64,000 bases of DNA from Bacillota bacterium (GCA_023407175.1 JAEYMU010000030.1:159292-223291), one strand, 5' to 3'; positions 1 through 9,089 are shown, numbered from the stretch's first letter. A program made the numbers and translations. Notes: generated by a model from the letters alone, not told the origin.

Positions 1-1093
1 TGACATAGACCAGTACTTTGTCACCAACCAGATGTCCGTAATTATCATTAATGCTCTTGAAATCATCAAAATCCACCAGCATCAGCATATGTCTGCCTTT
101 TTTATTACCGGTGATATATTTTTCAATTTTTTTAATTGTTACTTCCTTGTTGTAGACACCTGTTAACGGATCTCTCGTCGCCTTATATTCCAGTGCTTCC
201 AGTTCTTTTTTCTGGGAGTCTACATTGACCATCTTGCCGATGACGCGAAAGGGATGCTTATTATCATCATAAATGGTTTTACCCATGAGCTGACACCAGA
301 TGAATTCACCCAGCCGGTTTTTAATCCGGTACTCCGCTTCAATGAATCTTCTTCCCTCCGCCAAATGGTGGCAAAATTCCAGATAGACACCCCAGTCATC
401 CGGATGAATACGATCCTTCAATATCACATGGTTTTCCTTGAAACTGGATATCACCGGGTCCATTCCGAATAAATCCTGGTATTTGTTCGTATATTTCATC
501 TCATCCAAAGGAATATGGTATTCAAACAAAACATCGTTGAAGAGCTCAGTTGCGATACGGTAACGTTCTCCCTCCAGCAGAATAATGTTTTGCATCCGCT
601 TCTGTTCACTGATATCAACAAATACCACCGACAGCGTATGCTTGCCGTCCTTGCTGACCGAGCTGTTGCCGTTCATCAGCATATACAGTATAGTGCCGTC
701 CTTAGTAACCATCTGTACCTCATAGCGAATGGTATCATTCCCCAGCTGATCTTTGATATCCTGTGTAAAATCTGTATTTGATTGTTCGATAAAATCCAGC
801 AGTGAGCTCTTGTTCTGCTCTCTCGTTTCATTTTTATCATAGCCTAAGATATCAAAGAAGCCCTGACTGGCATATAATATCCTGCAATTGTCCTCCAGTG
901 TAAAATGTACTAAGCCTGCCCGGATACTGTTTGTAATTTTTTTGAGTTCTGCTGCCGCACGGGTAACTTTTTTCTCGTTTTCCAGGCGCAGTAACAAAAT
1001 AATAACTACGATAATAATACATATACTTATTATGATAATTACTAACGACAGCAAAACAGCAGGCTCATTTAATATGCTGCCAATCCTTTTCAT
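1..1093 (-). CDS. PAS-PAS-GGDEF signalling protein, 3' end outside window
   Basis: Probable membrane-anchored diguanylate cyclase. An uninterrupted reading frame of about 364 codons runs from an ATG at 1093 to the window edge. One hydrophobic segment (about residues 11-35) is followed by two PAS-like regions (about 45-170 and 180-300; the second contains RIHPDDW) and the start of a GGDEF domain with the typical entry motif RDPLTGVYNK, then DFDDFKSINDNYGH near the edge. The GG[DE]EF signature itself lies outside the window, so activity cannot be judged. A GGGGGAC/AAGGAT stretch just upstream of the ATG is a good ribosome binding site. Domain assignment is from recognised motifs; the input signal is unknown. 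Confidence 0.85.
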   Translation of the reverse strand, partial: MKRIGSILNEPAVLLSLVIIIISICIIIVVIILLLRLENEKKVTRAAAELKKITNSIRAGLVHFTLEDNCRILYASQGFFDILGYDKNETREQNKSSLLDFIEQSNTDFTQDIKDQLGNDTIRYEVQMVTKDGTILYMLMNGNSSVSKDGKHTLSVVFVDISEQKRMQNIILLEGERYRIATELFNDVLFEYHIPLDEMKYTNKYQDLFGMDPVISSFKENHVILKDRIHPDDWGVYLEFCHHLAEGRRFIEAEYRIKNRLGEFIWCQLMGKTIYDDNKHPFRVIGKMVNVDSQKKELEALEYKATRDPLTGVYNKEVTIKKIEKYITGNKKGRHMLMLVDFDDFKSINDNYGHLVGDKVLVYV

Positions 1094-1264
1094 ATCCTTA
1101 GTCCCCCAATTAAACCTATTAATAAGTACATTTACATGACAGACACTTGCGTCTGATGGTCATATGCTTCAAACTACGGTAAATAAAGGCAATCACCGGA
1201 TTTTGGTAACTTTAATTCAGATCAGATCATACCTTATCATTCGTAAGATATCACTCTAATTAAC

Positions 1265-1303
1265 ATCAAGTAACGCCTTATAATTCATAAGGTGTTACTT
1301 GAT
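1265..1303 (-). terminator. 17-bp inverted repeat at the end of metA
   Basis: Arms 1265-1281 and 1287-1303 are complementary over 17 positions with one mismatch, separated by a 5-nt loop. The structure spans the metA stop codon. There is no proper U-run after it on the minus strand, so it may be a 3'-end stabilising hairpin rather than a classical terminator. A weaker, related dyad sits just downstream (about 1230-1256). Confidence 0.4.
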
Positions 1304-2183
1304 ATACATAATAATTAAGCCAGTTTGTATACATTGCATTTGCATGGGCTCTCCATACAAGATTCGGCTTTAATTCCGGCTTGTCGCCCGGATAATAATT
1401 TCTGGGCAGCTCGATGTCCAGTCCCTTGTTTACATCTCTTTTATATTCCTTGTCCAGAGTAACCCGGTCATATTCCGGATGTCCCATAACAAAAATCTGC
1501 TTTCCCTCCCTGGCTATCACAATAAATATTCCCGCTTCTTCTGATTCTGCAAGAATTGTAAGCTCCTCACACTGCCGAATATCCTCTTTGGAAACAGTAG
1601 TATATCTGGAATGCGGCGCGTAGAATATATCGTCAAAGCCTCTGACAAAGGGTTCTTTACGTTTTAAAACACGATGTTCAAATATTCCGAACATCTTTTT
1701 ATCCAAAAGCTGCTTATGAATTCCGTAATGATAATACAGTCCCGCCTGTGCCCCCCAGCAGATATGAAGTGTTGAGGTGACGTTCGTCTTGGACCATTCC
1801 ATAATCTGCTTCAGTTCTTCCCAATAGTTGACCTCTTCAAATTCCATCAATTCTACCGGGGCACCTGTAATAATCAGACCATCGAATTTCTTATATTTAA
1901 TATCCTCAAAGGTGAGATAGAACTGATCCAGGTGACTGGTCGGCGTATGCGTTCCAGTATAGGAGCCGGTGGTTAAAAAAGTAATATCCACCTGCAGCGG
2001 TGTGTTGGAAAGACTGCGAAGGAGCTGAACCTCAGTATCCTCCTTAATCGGCATCAGGTTTAGGATGGCTATCTTCAAGGGCCGGATATCCTGATGCATC
2101 GCCCTTGTCTCATCCATAATAAATATATTCTCATCCTCGAGAATTTTTTTAGCTGGTAAATCGCTTTGAATTCTAATTGGCAT
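1278..2183 (-). CDS. metA: Homoserine O-acyltransferase (MetA family, predicted acetyl-CoA type)
   Basis: Activates homoserine at its hydroxyl for methionine synthesis; cytoplasmic, 301 aa, normal length for MetA. The nucleophile Cys142 lies in HICWGAQAG, and His235 and Glu237 in GHPEYD complete the catalytic set. Residue 111 is Glu (GAPVE). Work on this family showed that Glu111 favours acetyl-CoA and Gly111 favours succinyl-CoA, so O-acetylhomoserine is the predicted product despite the usual 'succinyltransferase' label. Single gene in front of ligA, same strand, 133-bp gap. No SAM-I or T-box leader is visible upstream. The start at 2183 has a weak GGTGAT Shine-Dalgarno. Confidence 0.95.
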   Translation of the reverse strand: MPIRIQSDLPAKKILEDENIFIMDETRAMHQDIRPLKIAILNLMPIKEDTEVQLLRSLSNTPLQVDITFLTTGSYTGTHTPTSHLDQFYLTFEDIKYKKFDGLIITGAPVELMEFEEVNYWEELKQIMEWSKTNVTSTLHICWGAQAGLYYHYGIHKQLLDKKMFGIFEHRVLKRKEPFVRGFDDIFYAPHSRYTTVSKEDIRQCEELTILAESEEAGIFIVIAREGKQIFVMGHPEYDRVTLDKEYKRDVNKGLDIELPRNYYPGDKPELKPNLVWRAHANAMYTNWLNYYVYQVTPYEL

Positions 2184-2316
2184 ACTTTATCACCATTTTC
2201 GTATTTGATATTTTAACGTCCGGAATGGATAGATTTTATCCATAGTAATGCTTATAATAGCATGATTCCTGAAATAAATCAATCGATAATAGTATTTTCG
2301 ACCTATTTTCATCCCA

Positions 2317-4320
2317 TCATACTGATTTCAACAAAGCCAGCAGCTCTTCTTCACTGATTATTTTCGTTCCCAGCTCCTGGGCCTTTGTTAATTTACTTCC
2401 TGCATTTTCGCCTGCAACCAGATAGCTTGTATTCTTTGATACACTGCCCGATACCTTGCCTCCGTTACGGCTGATCAGCTCTTCCATCTCCGGTCTTCCC
2501 ATTGTAGGCAGGGTTCCGGTTATAACAAAGGTCTTTCCGGCAAAGGGCTGCTCTTCTCCGGAGCTTTGCGTCAGAGACATAAAATTCATCCCTGCCTCTT
2601 CCAGACGGTGTAAAATCACCCTGTTTTCCTCCACTGCAAAAAAATCCACAATAGAATTTGCCGTAATCTCTCCCACATCATTAATGGCAATGAGTTCTTC
2701 AAAGGATGCCTTCTGAAGGTCCCACAGGGATTTGAAATGCTTTTTTAATTCCGCACCGGCTCTTCTGCCAATGTTTTTTATCCCAAGGCCGGTAATCAGG
2801 CGGTCAATATCATTTTTCTTACTGTCTTCTATGGCCTTCAGCAGCTTATCCGTATTTTTCTCCTTACCGATCAGGCCCTTTTCTATCAGCTCATCACGGT
2901 ATCTGTGCAGATAGTAGATATCGGCGATATCCTTAAGATAACCCTCCTGAATCAGTATCTCGACATAGGCCTCCCCAAAGCCCTTGATGTCCATGGCATT
3001 ACGCCCGACAAAGTTCATGATATGCTGGCTTAGCTGTGCCGGACAGTTGATGTTGGTGCATCTGGTATCCGCCGTACTCTCATCTCTTGAGGTGGGCGCC
3101 CCGCAGCTGGGACATACCGCTGATATTTTAAAGGGAACGGTATCCTGGGGACGTTTTTCCTTCACAACATACAGAACCTCGGGTATGATTTCTCCAGCCT
3201 TACGGACACCAATCGTATCTCCTATTCTTACATCCAGTTCATCTATTCTGTCCTGGTTATGCAGGGTTGCCCGTTCCACATTCGTTCCGCACAGCCGGAT
3301 CGGCTCAAAGATTGCCGTCGGGGTAATCCTGCCGGTTCTTCCGACGGACAGACGGATTTCCTTCACTACGGTTTCCTTCTGCTCCGGGGGGTATTTATAG
3401 GCGATTGCCCATCTGGGCACCTTTGAGGTAGCTCCGAAGTATTCTCTGTCCTTTAAATTATCTACCTTTACTACGGCACCATCGATATCATAGGGCAGAC
3501 TTCCTCTGGATTCCCCGATTTCCTCAATTGCCTGCCAAACCTCGTCCGCACTTTTGCACAGCCTTGAACCTTCCACCACCCTGATGCCCTGCTTTTTCAG
3601 CCACTCCAGGCTTTCGGAATGGGTGGTAAAGGTAATCCCTCTGGCCTCCTGGACATTGAATATGAATAAAGACAGCCTCCGTTCCTTCACTACTGCGGGA
3701 TCAAGCTGGCGAAGCGTTCCCGCAGAGCAGTTCCTGGGATTGGCAAACAGCTTCTTTCCCGCCGCATAGAGCTTCTCATTGACAGCCTCAAAGTCCTCAT
3801 TTTTCATATAGACTTCGCCCCTGATTTCAATATAGGGAACGGTATCCTTCAGCTTTGTTTTCACATCCTCAATCATCTTGACATTGTCAGTAACATCCTC
3901 TCCCTGGTTAATACCGTCACCTCTGGTTACTCCCATGGTCAGCTTTCCATCCGTATAACGCAGTGCTATGGATAAGCCGTCAATCTTTTTTTCAACCACG
4001 AAAACCGGGTCTTCCCGTTCCTTTTTAATCTTTTCAACAAAGCTATAGACCTCTTCCTTATCAAAGACATCCTGGAGGCTTAGCATCGGCACATTGTGCT
4101 TTACAAGAACTCCCGCCTCCCGCTTTGCTTTCCCGCCTACCTTCTGTGTGGGAGAATCCGGGCTTTGATACTGGGGACTTTCCTGCTCCAGTCTGCGCAG
4201 CCTAAGTGACAGCTGGTCATATTCATAATCCGATATCTCCGGGTCATCCTGGTTATAATACCTGTCACCATGATATTTCAGTTGCTCCCGTAAGCTTTCA
4301 ATCTCCTGCTTTATGTCCAT
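2317..4320 (-). CDS. ligA: NAD-dependent DNA ligase
   Basis: Seals nicks during replication and repair, using NAD+. 667 aa, full length. The order is standard: N-terminal Ia and adenylation domain with adenylated Lys112 in KIDG, OB fold, a four-cysteine zinc finger (CPSCG...RCTNINC), helix-hairpin-helix repeats (GLGIKNIGRRAG region) and a C-terminal BRCT domain (FAGKTFVITGTLPTMGRPE). AAGGAAGGT precedes the ATG. It is followed by metA and preceded by the rluF-like gene in the same orientation. No anomalies. Confidence 0.98.
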   Translation of the reverse strand: MDIKQEIESLREQLKYHGDRYYNQDDPEISDYEYDQLSLRLRRLEQESPQYQSPDSPTQKVGGKAKREAGVLVKHNVPMLSLQDVFDKEEVYSFVEKIKKEREDPVFVVEKKIDGLSIALRYTDGKLTMGVTRGDGINQGEDVTDNVKMIEDVKTKLKDTVPYIEIRGEVYMKNEDFEAVNEKLYAAGKKLFANPRNCSAGTLRQLDPAVVKERRLSLFIFNVQEARGITFTTHSESLEWLKKQGIRVVEGSRLCKSADEVWQAIEEIGESRGSLPYDIDGAVVKVDNLKDREYFGATSKVPRWAIAYKYPPEQKETVVKEIRLSVGRTGRITPTAIFEPIRLCGTNVERATLHNQDRIDELDVRIGDTIGVRKAGEIIPEVLYVVKEKRPQDTVPFKISAVCPSCGAPTSRDESTADTRCTNINCPAQLSQHIMNFVGRNAMDIKGFGEAYVEILIQEGYLKDIADIYYLHRYRDELIEKGLIGKEKNTDKLLKAIEDSKKNDIDRLITGLGIKNIGRRAGAELKKHFKSLWDLQKASFEELIAINDVGEITANSIVDFFAVEENRVILHRLEEAGMNFMSLTQSSGEEQPFAGKTFVITGTLPTMGRPEMEELISRNGGKVSGSVSKNTSYLVAGENAGSKLTKAQELGTKIISEEELLALLKSV

Positions 4321-4380
4321 TACGATTACCTTCCTTATTCTTCTTATATAATAACAGCCTCGTACAAATGGTACTGTAGC

Positions 4381-5133
4381 CTACCTTTTTCCCTGCTTCG
4401 TCATCTGATTCATTTCTTCGATTTCCTTCTCTGTAACATTACGAAAATCCCCTGTTTTCAGCCTGCCCAGCCGGATATTCATAATACGTACACGCTTTAG
4501 GCTGACAACCCGGTAATCCAGATACTCACACATTCGTCTGATCTGCCGATTTAATCCCTGGGTTAAAATGATATTGAAGGTATACTTATCCACCTGGCTG
4601 ATCTTGCAGGGCTTTGTGACCGTATCAAGGATCGGTATTCCGGAGGACATCTTCTGGAGGAATTCCAGACTGATTTCCTTATTCACAGTCACAAGATATT
4701 CCTTCTCATGGTTATTCTCCGCTCTTAAAATCCGATTGACAATATTGCCATCATTGGTCAGCAAAATTAGCCCCTCCGAATCCTTATCCAGACGCCCAAT
4801 CGGATAAATCCTCATTCCGTATTTGATATAATCAATGATATTATTCGGTTCCTTATGATCGGTGGTACATACGATTCCCTCCGGCTTATTGAAGGCGATC
4901 AATACGAGCTTCTGTTCCTTCTTAACCGGTTTGTCCAGGAAGGTTACCACACTGTTTTTTGTCACCTTGGAGCCAACACCCGCAATATTGCCGTCGATCT
5001 TAACCTTACCCTCTTCAATATAGCGGTCCGCTTCTCTTCTTGAACATACCCCCGCTTCGCTTAAGAATTTATTAATTCTTATTTCTTCCTTTTCATCCCC
5101 CTGTGAGGTAAGTCTTTTTGTTCTTTTTGGCAT
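4381..5133 (-). CDS. rluF: 23S rRNA pseudouridine synthase, RluF/RluB type
   Basis: Isomerises uridine in 23S rRNA, cytoplasmic. 250 aa. An N-terminal S4 RNA-binding domain (about residues 16-60, RINKFLSEAGVCSRREADRYI) precedes the RsuA-type catalytic domain with the aspartate motif GRLDKDSEGLILLTNDG and the later GLNRQIRRMCEYLDYRV motif. The NNHEKEYLVTV stretch and overall length fit RluF (position 2604) better than RluB, but the target nucleotide is inferred. Strong GAGGAGG Shine-Dalgarno. The leader contains a GC-rich dyad around 5159-5186. Confidence 0.88.
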   Translation of the reverse strand: MPKRTKRLTSQGDEKEEIRINKFLSEAGVCSRREADRYIEEGKVKIDGNIAGVGSKVTKNSVVTFLDKPVKKEQKLVLIAFNKPEGIVCTTDHKEPNNIIDYIKYGMRIYPIGRLDKDSEGLILLTNDGNIVNRILRAENNHEKEYLVTVNKEISLEFLQKMSSGIPILDTVTKPCKISQVDKYTFNIILTQGLNRQIRRMCEYLDYRVVSLKRVRIMNIRLGRLKTGDFRNVTEKEIEEMNQMTKQGKR

Positions 5134-5276
5134 GGTGTCCTCCTCTATTTCAGCTGTGCCGGCCTCCTGGCAGAAGCCGGTCTACAGTCTTATCTTATTG
5201 GCTGATATATCCTATTAATTATAATTGATTTCGCATCGGCAGTCTACTTGTTTTTCCATGATGTTGGTTCCAGAAT

Positions 5277-5331
5277 AAACTCCCCTTAGGCAGCAGAATT
5301 ATACATCCTTCTGCCACCCTAAGGGGAGTTT
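5277..5331 (-). terminator. Intrinsic terminator after the 144-aa gene
   Basis: Arms 5277-5290 (AAACTCCCCTTAGG) and 5318-5331 pair perfectly over 14 bp, with a second internal GCAGAA/TTCTGC pairing. Read on the minus strand the hairpin is followed by a T-rich stretch. It lies 9 nt past the stop of the upstream gene and separates it from rluF. Confidence 0.75.
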
Positions 5332-5339
5332 TAGCTGCC

Positions 5340-5774
5340 TTACAGATATTTTTTCATTACCTCAATATTTTCTTCTTCCTTCTTTATAAATTCCTTCGCT
5401 ATTTCAGTACTTGTTCCATCCGCATTTTTACTCTTGTTAAGCAGGCGTGTCATCTGTGTAATTCCCATCGTACTTCCCTGGATTACCATCTGTGCGATAT
5501 GGCTTTCACTGCTATTAATCAGAGTATTCATTTTTACGTTACCTTTCATTAAGGCCTTTTCATATACCGGATTATCCTTAGCCTCAGTACCGCTCAGCTG
5601 AAGCTGTTTTTCTGATTTATCCTTCAGCTCCTGATAATCCCTTAGCTGCTTGTACAATGCACTGTTGAATTCATTGTTTGGCGCCTTATTCAGGACCGCT
5701 TCTATCGCTGTAATTCCAGTGGATGCATTCTGATAGGTCTTTTCCAGCAGATCAAGATCAATATTTCCAATCAT
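5340..5774 (-). CDS. Small helical protein of unknown function
   Basis: 144 aa, predicted soluble and mostly helical, rich in Lys, Glu and Asn, without signal peptide, membrane segment or cysteines. I do not recognise a named domain; the spacing of helices is compatible with a four-helix or ferritin-like bundle, but no metal-ligand pattern is evident. It has a strong AAGGAGG ribosome binding site that lies inside a 13-bp hairpin (5782-5817), so expression may be structurally controlled. It follows a secreted-protein gene on the same strand (54-bp gap) and ends at a good terminator. Confidence 0.75.
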   Translation of the reverse strand: MIGNIDLDLLEKTYQNASTGITAIEAVLNKAPNNEFNSALYKQLRDYQELKDKSEKQLQLSGTEAKDNPVYEKALMKGNVKMNTLINSSESHIAQMVIQGSTMGITQMTRLLNKSKNADGTSTEIAKEFIKKEEENIEVMKKYL

Positions 5775-5781
5775 AAAAAAC

Positions 5782-5817
5782 CTCCTTATACTATATAGAT
5801 GAAAATAGTATAAGGAG
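5782..5817 (-). promoter_or_regulatory. RBS-sequestering hairpin / possible attenuator
   Basis: Perfect 13-bp inverted repeat: arms 5782-5794 and 5805-5817, 10-nt loop. In the minus-strand RNA the 3' arm contains the AGGAG of the Shine-Dalgarno for the gene starting at 5774 and is followed immediately by six U residues and the AUG. The element could therefore act both as an intrinsic terminator for the upstream gene and as a block on ribosome access. Confidence 0.6.
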
Positions 5818-5828
5818 TCGTTATTTAT

Positions 5829-6608
5829 TTATTCAGCGGAGTCACCCTGCGCTTCAGTTTTATCGGAAGCTGCATCATTGGAGGAGTTACTTTTATTAGC
5901 CAGCTCATTGATGCTTTCCCAGAAGCTCTGTAAATCCTCATCGCTTTTGATTGCTTCATCACTCTTTTTATCCGTCATTTCGATTAATTCGGCAACATCC
6001 TCGTCATTATTTCTTGCGTCATAATAAGCCTTGGTTTCTTCATCCATTTCTCCGGAGAATATCTTAAGCTTACCATCCTCTCCAGTCACAACATAAAATT
6101 TGGATAATCCGGGTGCCGGAGTGGAAATACCGGTGAACTTAATCTCATGATATACATATACGATGTAGGTATTGTCCAAAAATCCCTTCTTGGTATAGGT
6201 TGTTATATCAGAATATTCCTCGATATACTCCGTTTTCTTCTGCAATTCATCCTGGGAATCCACCTTTGTCGGATCACTTAGCAGCTCTTTGATGGCATCC
6301 ACATCACGGTCATTTTTTGCCTCATAGAATTTTTTGAACAGTTTTTTAATATCGGGATAGGCATCCTTCTCGATATCATATACCGGAAGCGGTGCCTTGG
6401 TAGGTGCCACAGTTATTGTTGGTGTTACCGCTGCTGTGATATCTCCCTGTGCATAGACGTCCGTATCCGCAAAGGCCTCCTGTATCTTACCACTGTTTCC
6501 CCCCTCCTTCGCCTGTGTCTTATCATTACTCACAGATAGGGTTAACAGGCCGATTCCCATAATACTCATAGTCGTTAATAAAATTGCTTTTTTATATTTT
6601 AGTTTCAT
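5829..6608 (-). CDS. Exported protein with NTF2-like region, unknown function
   Basis: 259 aa from the chosen ATG. An upstream in-frame ATG at 6638 exists, but the GGAGAC Shine-Dalgarno sits 5-8 nt before the 6608 ATG and that start gives a clean signal peptide (MKLKYKK, then a hydrophobic run to about residue 27). The middle part (KKLFKKFYEAKNDRDVDAIK... to about residue 190) resembles the NTF2-like proteins common on Lachnospiraceae surfaces. The C-terminus is acidic and Ser/Asn/Asp-rich. No lipobox Cys or sorting signal. Likely co-transcribed with the downstream 144-aa gene. Function not known. Confidence 0.75.
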   Translation of the reverse strand: MKLKYKKAILLTTMSIMGIGLLTLSVSNDKTQAKEGGNSGKIQEAFADTDVYAQGDITAAVTPTITVAPTKAPLPVYDIEKDAYPDIKKLFKKFYEAKNDRDVDAIKELLSDPTKVDSQDELQKKTEYIEEYSDITTYTKKGFLDNTYIVYVYHEIKFTGISTPAPGLSKFYVVTGEDGKLKIFSGEMDEETKAYYDARNNDEDVAELIEMTDKKSDEAIKSDEDLQSFWESINELANKSNSSNDAASDKTEAQGDSAE

Positions 6609-6609
6609 T

Positions 6610-6643
6610 AAAAGTCTCCATTCTGCAAAAGTCTCCATTCTGC
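6610..6643. repeat. 17-bp tandem duplication covering the RBS
   Basis: The 17-bp unit aaaagtctccattctgc occurs twice head to tail (6610-6626 and 6627-6643). Each copy carries, on the minus strand, an ATGGAGAC block. The copy nearest the gene supplies the functional Shine-Dalgarno; the other creates a spurious upstream in-frame ATG. Confidence 0.85.
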
Positions 6644-6740
6644 CGATAGGATATGAAAATCTGCAGTCAATTGTAGTTTTCCCGGCAGGATTATCATAAA
6701 TCCGGTTTACTGTTACATTGTTTTCCCAACCCCAGATTAC

Positions 6741-6769
6741 ATTTTACCAAATCTGCCGAAAAAAATCAA
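6741..6769 (-). promoter_or_regulatory. Sigma-A-type promoter of the exported-protein gene
   Basis: Minus strand: -35 TTGATT (6764-6769), 17-nt spacer, -10 TAAAAT (6741-6746). It lies about 130 nt upstream of the start at 6608, in the divergent intergenic region. Confidence 0.55.
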
Positions 6770-6861
6770 CCTTATTATTTCATCAATTTGTAACATTATT
6801 TAACAACTTTGTAACATTTGATTTAAAAATACTCTTAATAATATTTTAATAAGATTATAAC

Positions 6862-6890
6862 GAGACAGAATGGTAAAAAAAATATATAAT
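6862..6890 (+). promoter_or_regulatory. Candidate promoter of the EcsC-family gene
   Basis: -10 TATAAT at 6885-6890 with GAGACA at 6862-6867 (4 of 6 to consensus) at 17-nt spacing, about 100 nt ahead of the ATG at 6992. Confidence 0.4.
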
Positions 6891-6991
6891 AATACCATGG
6901 ATTGCGTCATAAGGATTTCCAGGCATTTCATAATACGAAATGAATTTTCTTATGGCTTAATACCTCTATTTTAAAAAAGGAAGGTGTCTGC

Positions 6992-7786
6992 ATGAGGCAA
7001 AGTTTCGAGCAACAGCTTAAGCAACTGGAAAAACAGGAGTACCGGCTGCTTAACAAACCGGAAAATCCCATTCTCCGCTCTACCATTACGCCCGTTACGG
7101 ATAAAATACAGGAGATTATTCCTGACAAATTAAGATCGACTTTAAATGCGGCTTTCTACAAAGGCTTTCAGCTGGTCTTCGAGAAAGGGGTTTCCCTGAT
7201 CGAAAAAACCTATGATAAAGAAAAGATTGCTATGGATTTTGATGTCAACAATTATGCAGTAGACAAGAACTGTAACAAACGCTATATTAAAAGACTCGAC
7301 AAACAGTCAAAGCAATCGGGCCTGGTCAATACCTCCATTTCCGCAGTGGAAGGAGGGGTTCTCGGTTTGCTTGGTATCGGTCTCCCGGATATTCCTCTTT
7401 TTCTTGCAGTTATTATGAAAACCATAAATGAAATTGCTTTAAGCTATGGTTTTTCCTATGATACACCGGAGGAAAAGGCATATATGTTGCTACTGATTCG
7501 CGCGGCAATTGCCAAGGATATCAAGCAAAAGGATTTTGATCAGGAATTAGACCAGCTTAGCGCTAAAATCGATCAAAGCATCGTCCCTGAACTTGATCTG
7601 GATTCCCAGATGAAGGAAACCTCTGATACCCTTTCGGACGTTTTATTAACTGCAAAATTTATTCAAGGGATTCCGATTGTCGGAGTGGTTGGCGGTGCCG
7701 TAAATTACACTATCCTTAATAAAATTGGCAATTATGCAAAAATCAAATACAAAAAGCGATATCTGTTAAAAAAGCTTTCCCGATAG
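6992..7786 (+). CDS. EcsC family protein
   Basis: 264 aa. The family is named after Bacillus subtilis EcsC, encoded beside an ABC transporter; its biochemical role is unresolved. The conserved core is visible: a charged N-terminus, then a glycine-rich amphipathic stretch (SAVEGGVLGLLGIGLPDIPLF) followed by an Ile/Leu-rich helix and EIALSYGF. A second hydrophobic Gly/Val segment (FIQGIPIVGVVGGAVNY) is near residue 235. No EcsA/B transporter lies nearby. Good AAGGAAGG ribosome binding site. It is transcribed away from the exported-protein gene. Confidence 0.85.
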   Translation: MRQSFEQQLKQLEKQEYRLLNKPENPILRSTITPVTDKIQEIIPDKLRSTLNAAFYKGFQLVFEKGVSLIEKTYDKEKIAMDFDVNNYAVDKNCNKRYIKRLDKQSKQSGLVNTSISAVEGGVLGLLGIGLPDIPLFLAVIMKTINEIALSYGFSYDTPEEKAYMLLLIRAAIAKDIKQKDFDQELDQLSAKIDQSIVPELDLDSQMKETSDTLSDVLLTAKFIQGIPIVGVVGGAVNYTILNKIGNYAKIKYKKRYLLKKLSR

Positions 7787-7966
7787 TTTATCACCACGCC
7801 TGGGTTTTGGCGCTGCAATTCTCCGGTTTTCTGTGACTTCCGCTTCGCTGCACTCACAAAAACACGTCGCGTTTATCACTTGTGAACAGGAACTCTATAT
7901 TTTCTATTAGAATTCCTTGAAAACTTTCTTTACTTTATAAATGTTATATTATATAATAACATAGTC

Positions 7967-7993
7967 CGAAAAAACCTGACACAGGTTTTTTCG
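7967..7993. terminator. Perfect hairpin directly upstream of tRNA-Arg
   Basis: Arms 7967-7978 (CGAAAAAACCTG) and 7982-7993 are perfectly complementary over 12 bp with a 3-nt loop. Being A-rich on one side and T-rich on the other, it can act as a terminator in both directions. It ends 4 nt before the tRNA, so it may be part of tRNA leader processing instead. Confidence 0.5.
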
Positions 7994-7997
7994 CTTA

Positions 7998-8070
7998 GCA
8001 CCTGTAGCTCAGTGGATAGAGCGTTCGCCTCCGGAGCGAAAGGCCGCCGGTTCAAATCCAGTCAGGTGCA
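7998..8070 (+). tRNA. tRNA-Arg(CCG)
   Basis: 73 nt cloverleaf: acceptor GCACCTG/CAGGTGC, D-arm GCTCAGTGGATAGAGC, anticodon stem TTCGC/GCGAA around loop CTCCGGA (anticodon CCG), T-loop TTCAAAT. Discriminator base A; the CCA is not encoded. It decodes CGG arginine codons. Confidence 0.95.
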
Positions 8071-8079
8071 TACTTTGGG

Positions 8080-8104
8080 GAGTGTTGTAAACACTCTCTT
8101 TTTT
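8080..8104 (+). terminator. Terminator of tRNA-Arg
   Basis: 7-bp stem GAGTGTT (8080-8086)/AACACTC (8090-8096) with 3-nt loop, followed by a T-run (8099-8104), 10 nt after the tRNA end. Confidence 0.8.
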
Positions 8105-8129
8105 CTTGAAAATTATCTTTCCCGGATTA

Positions 8130-9089
8130 TCACATCGTTAATGTATTGTTTCTTCTGGAATAGAGGTAGACACTGTCTGATAAAATTTCGTCACGGGCCA
8201 CTTGGGTGTGATTTACATCTCTGACCATCTCTGATAAGAGTTCCCTTGTCATAGTCCTGTCATAGGGAATCATCAGTACTTCATGTATGCTGCTTGGGAG
8301 AATAAAAAGATCACATTGGATTTGATTTGCGAAATTCTTAAGAACATTTTCATATAAGAGACAGGTAGCTCCATTGATGCCTTTCTGATTTGTTAAAATA
8401 TATATTTTCTTTCTGTCCGAATTCTGATGCTCTATGATATCCTTAATGATTGTTTCCGATTGTTCATCCTGATTGCAATCCATAATATCCTCTTTCAGCA
8501 TTCCAAGAATCATATCCTCCATACTTTGTATGGAGGGTGGAAAAATTCTGCCGGTATTGTCTGCTGCCCTATGGTACAGCTCCTTTAATGTAGTTTCCCA
8601 GGCCCTCATATGTTCATTGGTAATCCTTATCGTACCTATTCCGTCATTATCCTGCCTCACCAGACTGTGGAATGTAATCGCCATGTCAAGATACTTTATG
8701 TGGGGAATCTTTTCTAGCAGCTTCTTATTTCTTTGAAAGTTAACCAGCCGGTAGACAATAAAGTCCTTCACATCCTCAAAGCGATAGGAAAAGCTTTCGC
8801 TCATGATCGGAAGCTGATAATTCAGATAAGTATGGCAGAGCTTTTCCGCAAGTTCCTTGATTTCAGCCCCCATAATATATTCTTCATAGTATGGCAACAG
8901 ATAAATATTAGGGGAAAAGTTTTTATCCTTCCTCAGCATAATTAAACTGTCCAGCTCCAATGCGTTGTTTTTCGTGACCTTATAAATCTTTATATCATAG
9001 TCCTCCCCCATCCTCTGCCTGACTAAATTGATGATTTCTGTTACAAATGTGTCATAATGACTAATTCCTTCCTTAACAAATTGCAGCAT
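8130..9089 (-). CDS. DUF5688 family protein
   Basis: 319 aa, soluble. I recognise the DUF5688 pattern frequent in Lachnospiraceae: N-terminal half with LPYYEEYIMGA, central KDFIVYRLVNFQRNKKLL and DMAITFHSLVRQDNDGIGTIRITNEHMRAW, and a C-terminal part with YILTNQKGINGATCLLY and DLFILPSSIHEVLMIP. The later half resembles peptidase-like scaffolds without an obvious catalytic motif; function unknown. Clear AAGGAGGAAA Shine-Dalgarno. Monocistronic, convergent with tRNA-Arg. Confidence 0.85.
   Translation of the reverse strand: MLQFVKEGISHYDTFVTEIINLVRQRMGEDYDIKIYKVTKNNALELDSLIMLRKDKNFSPNIYLLPYYEEYIMGAEIKELAEKLCHTYLNYQLPIMSESFSYRFEDVKDFIVYRLVNFQRNKKLLEKIPHIKYLDMAITFHSLVRQDNDGIGTIRITNEHMRAWETTLKELYHRAADNTGRIFPPSIQSMEDMILGMLKEDIMDCNQDEQSETIIKDIIEHQNSDRKKIYILTNQKGINGATCLLYENVLKNFANQIQCDLFILPSSIHEVLMIPYDRTMTRELLSEMVRDVNHTQVARDEILSDSVYLYSRRNNTLTM

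Noticed and set aside
2184..2316. SAM or T-box riboswitch upstream of metA
   Set aside because: Only 133 bp are available, with no conserved SAM-I or T-box blocks.
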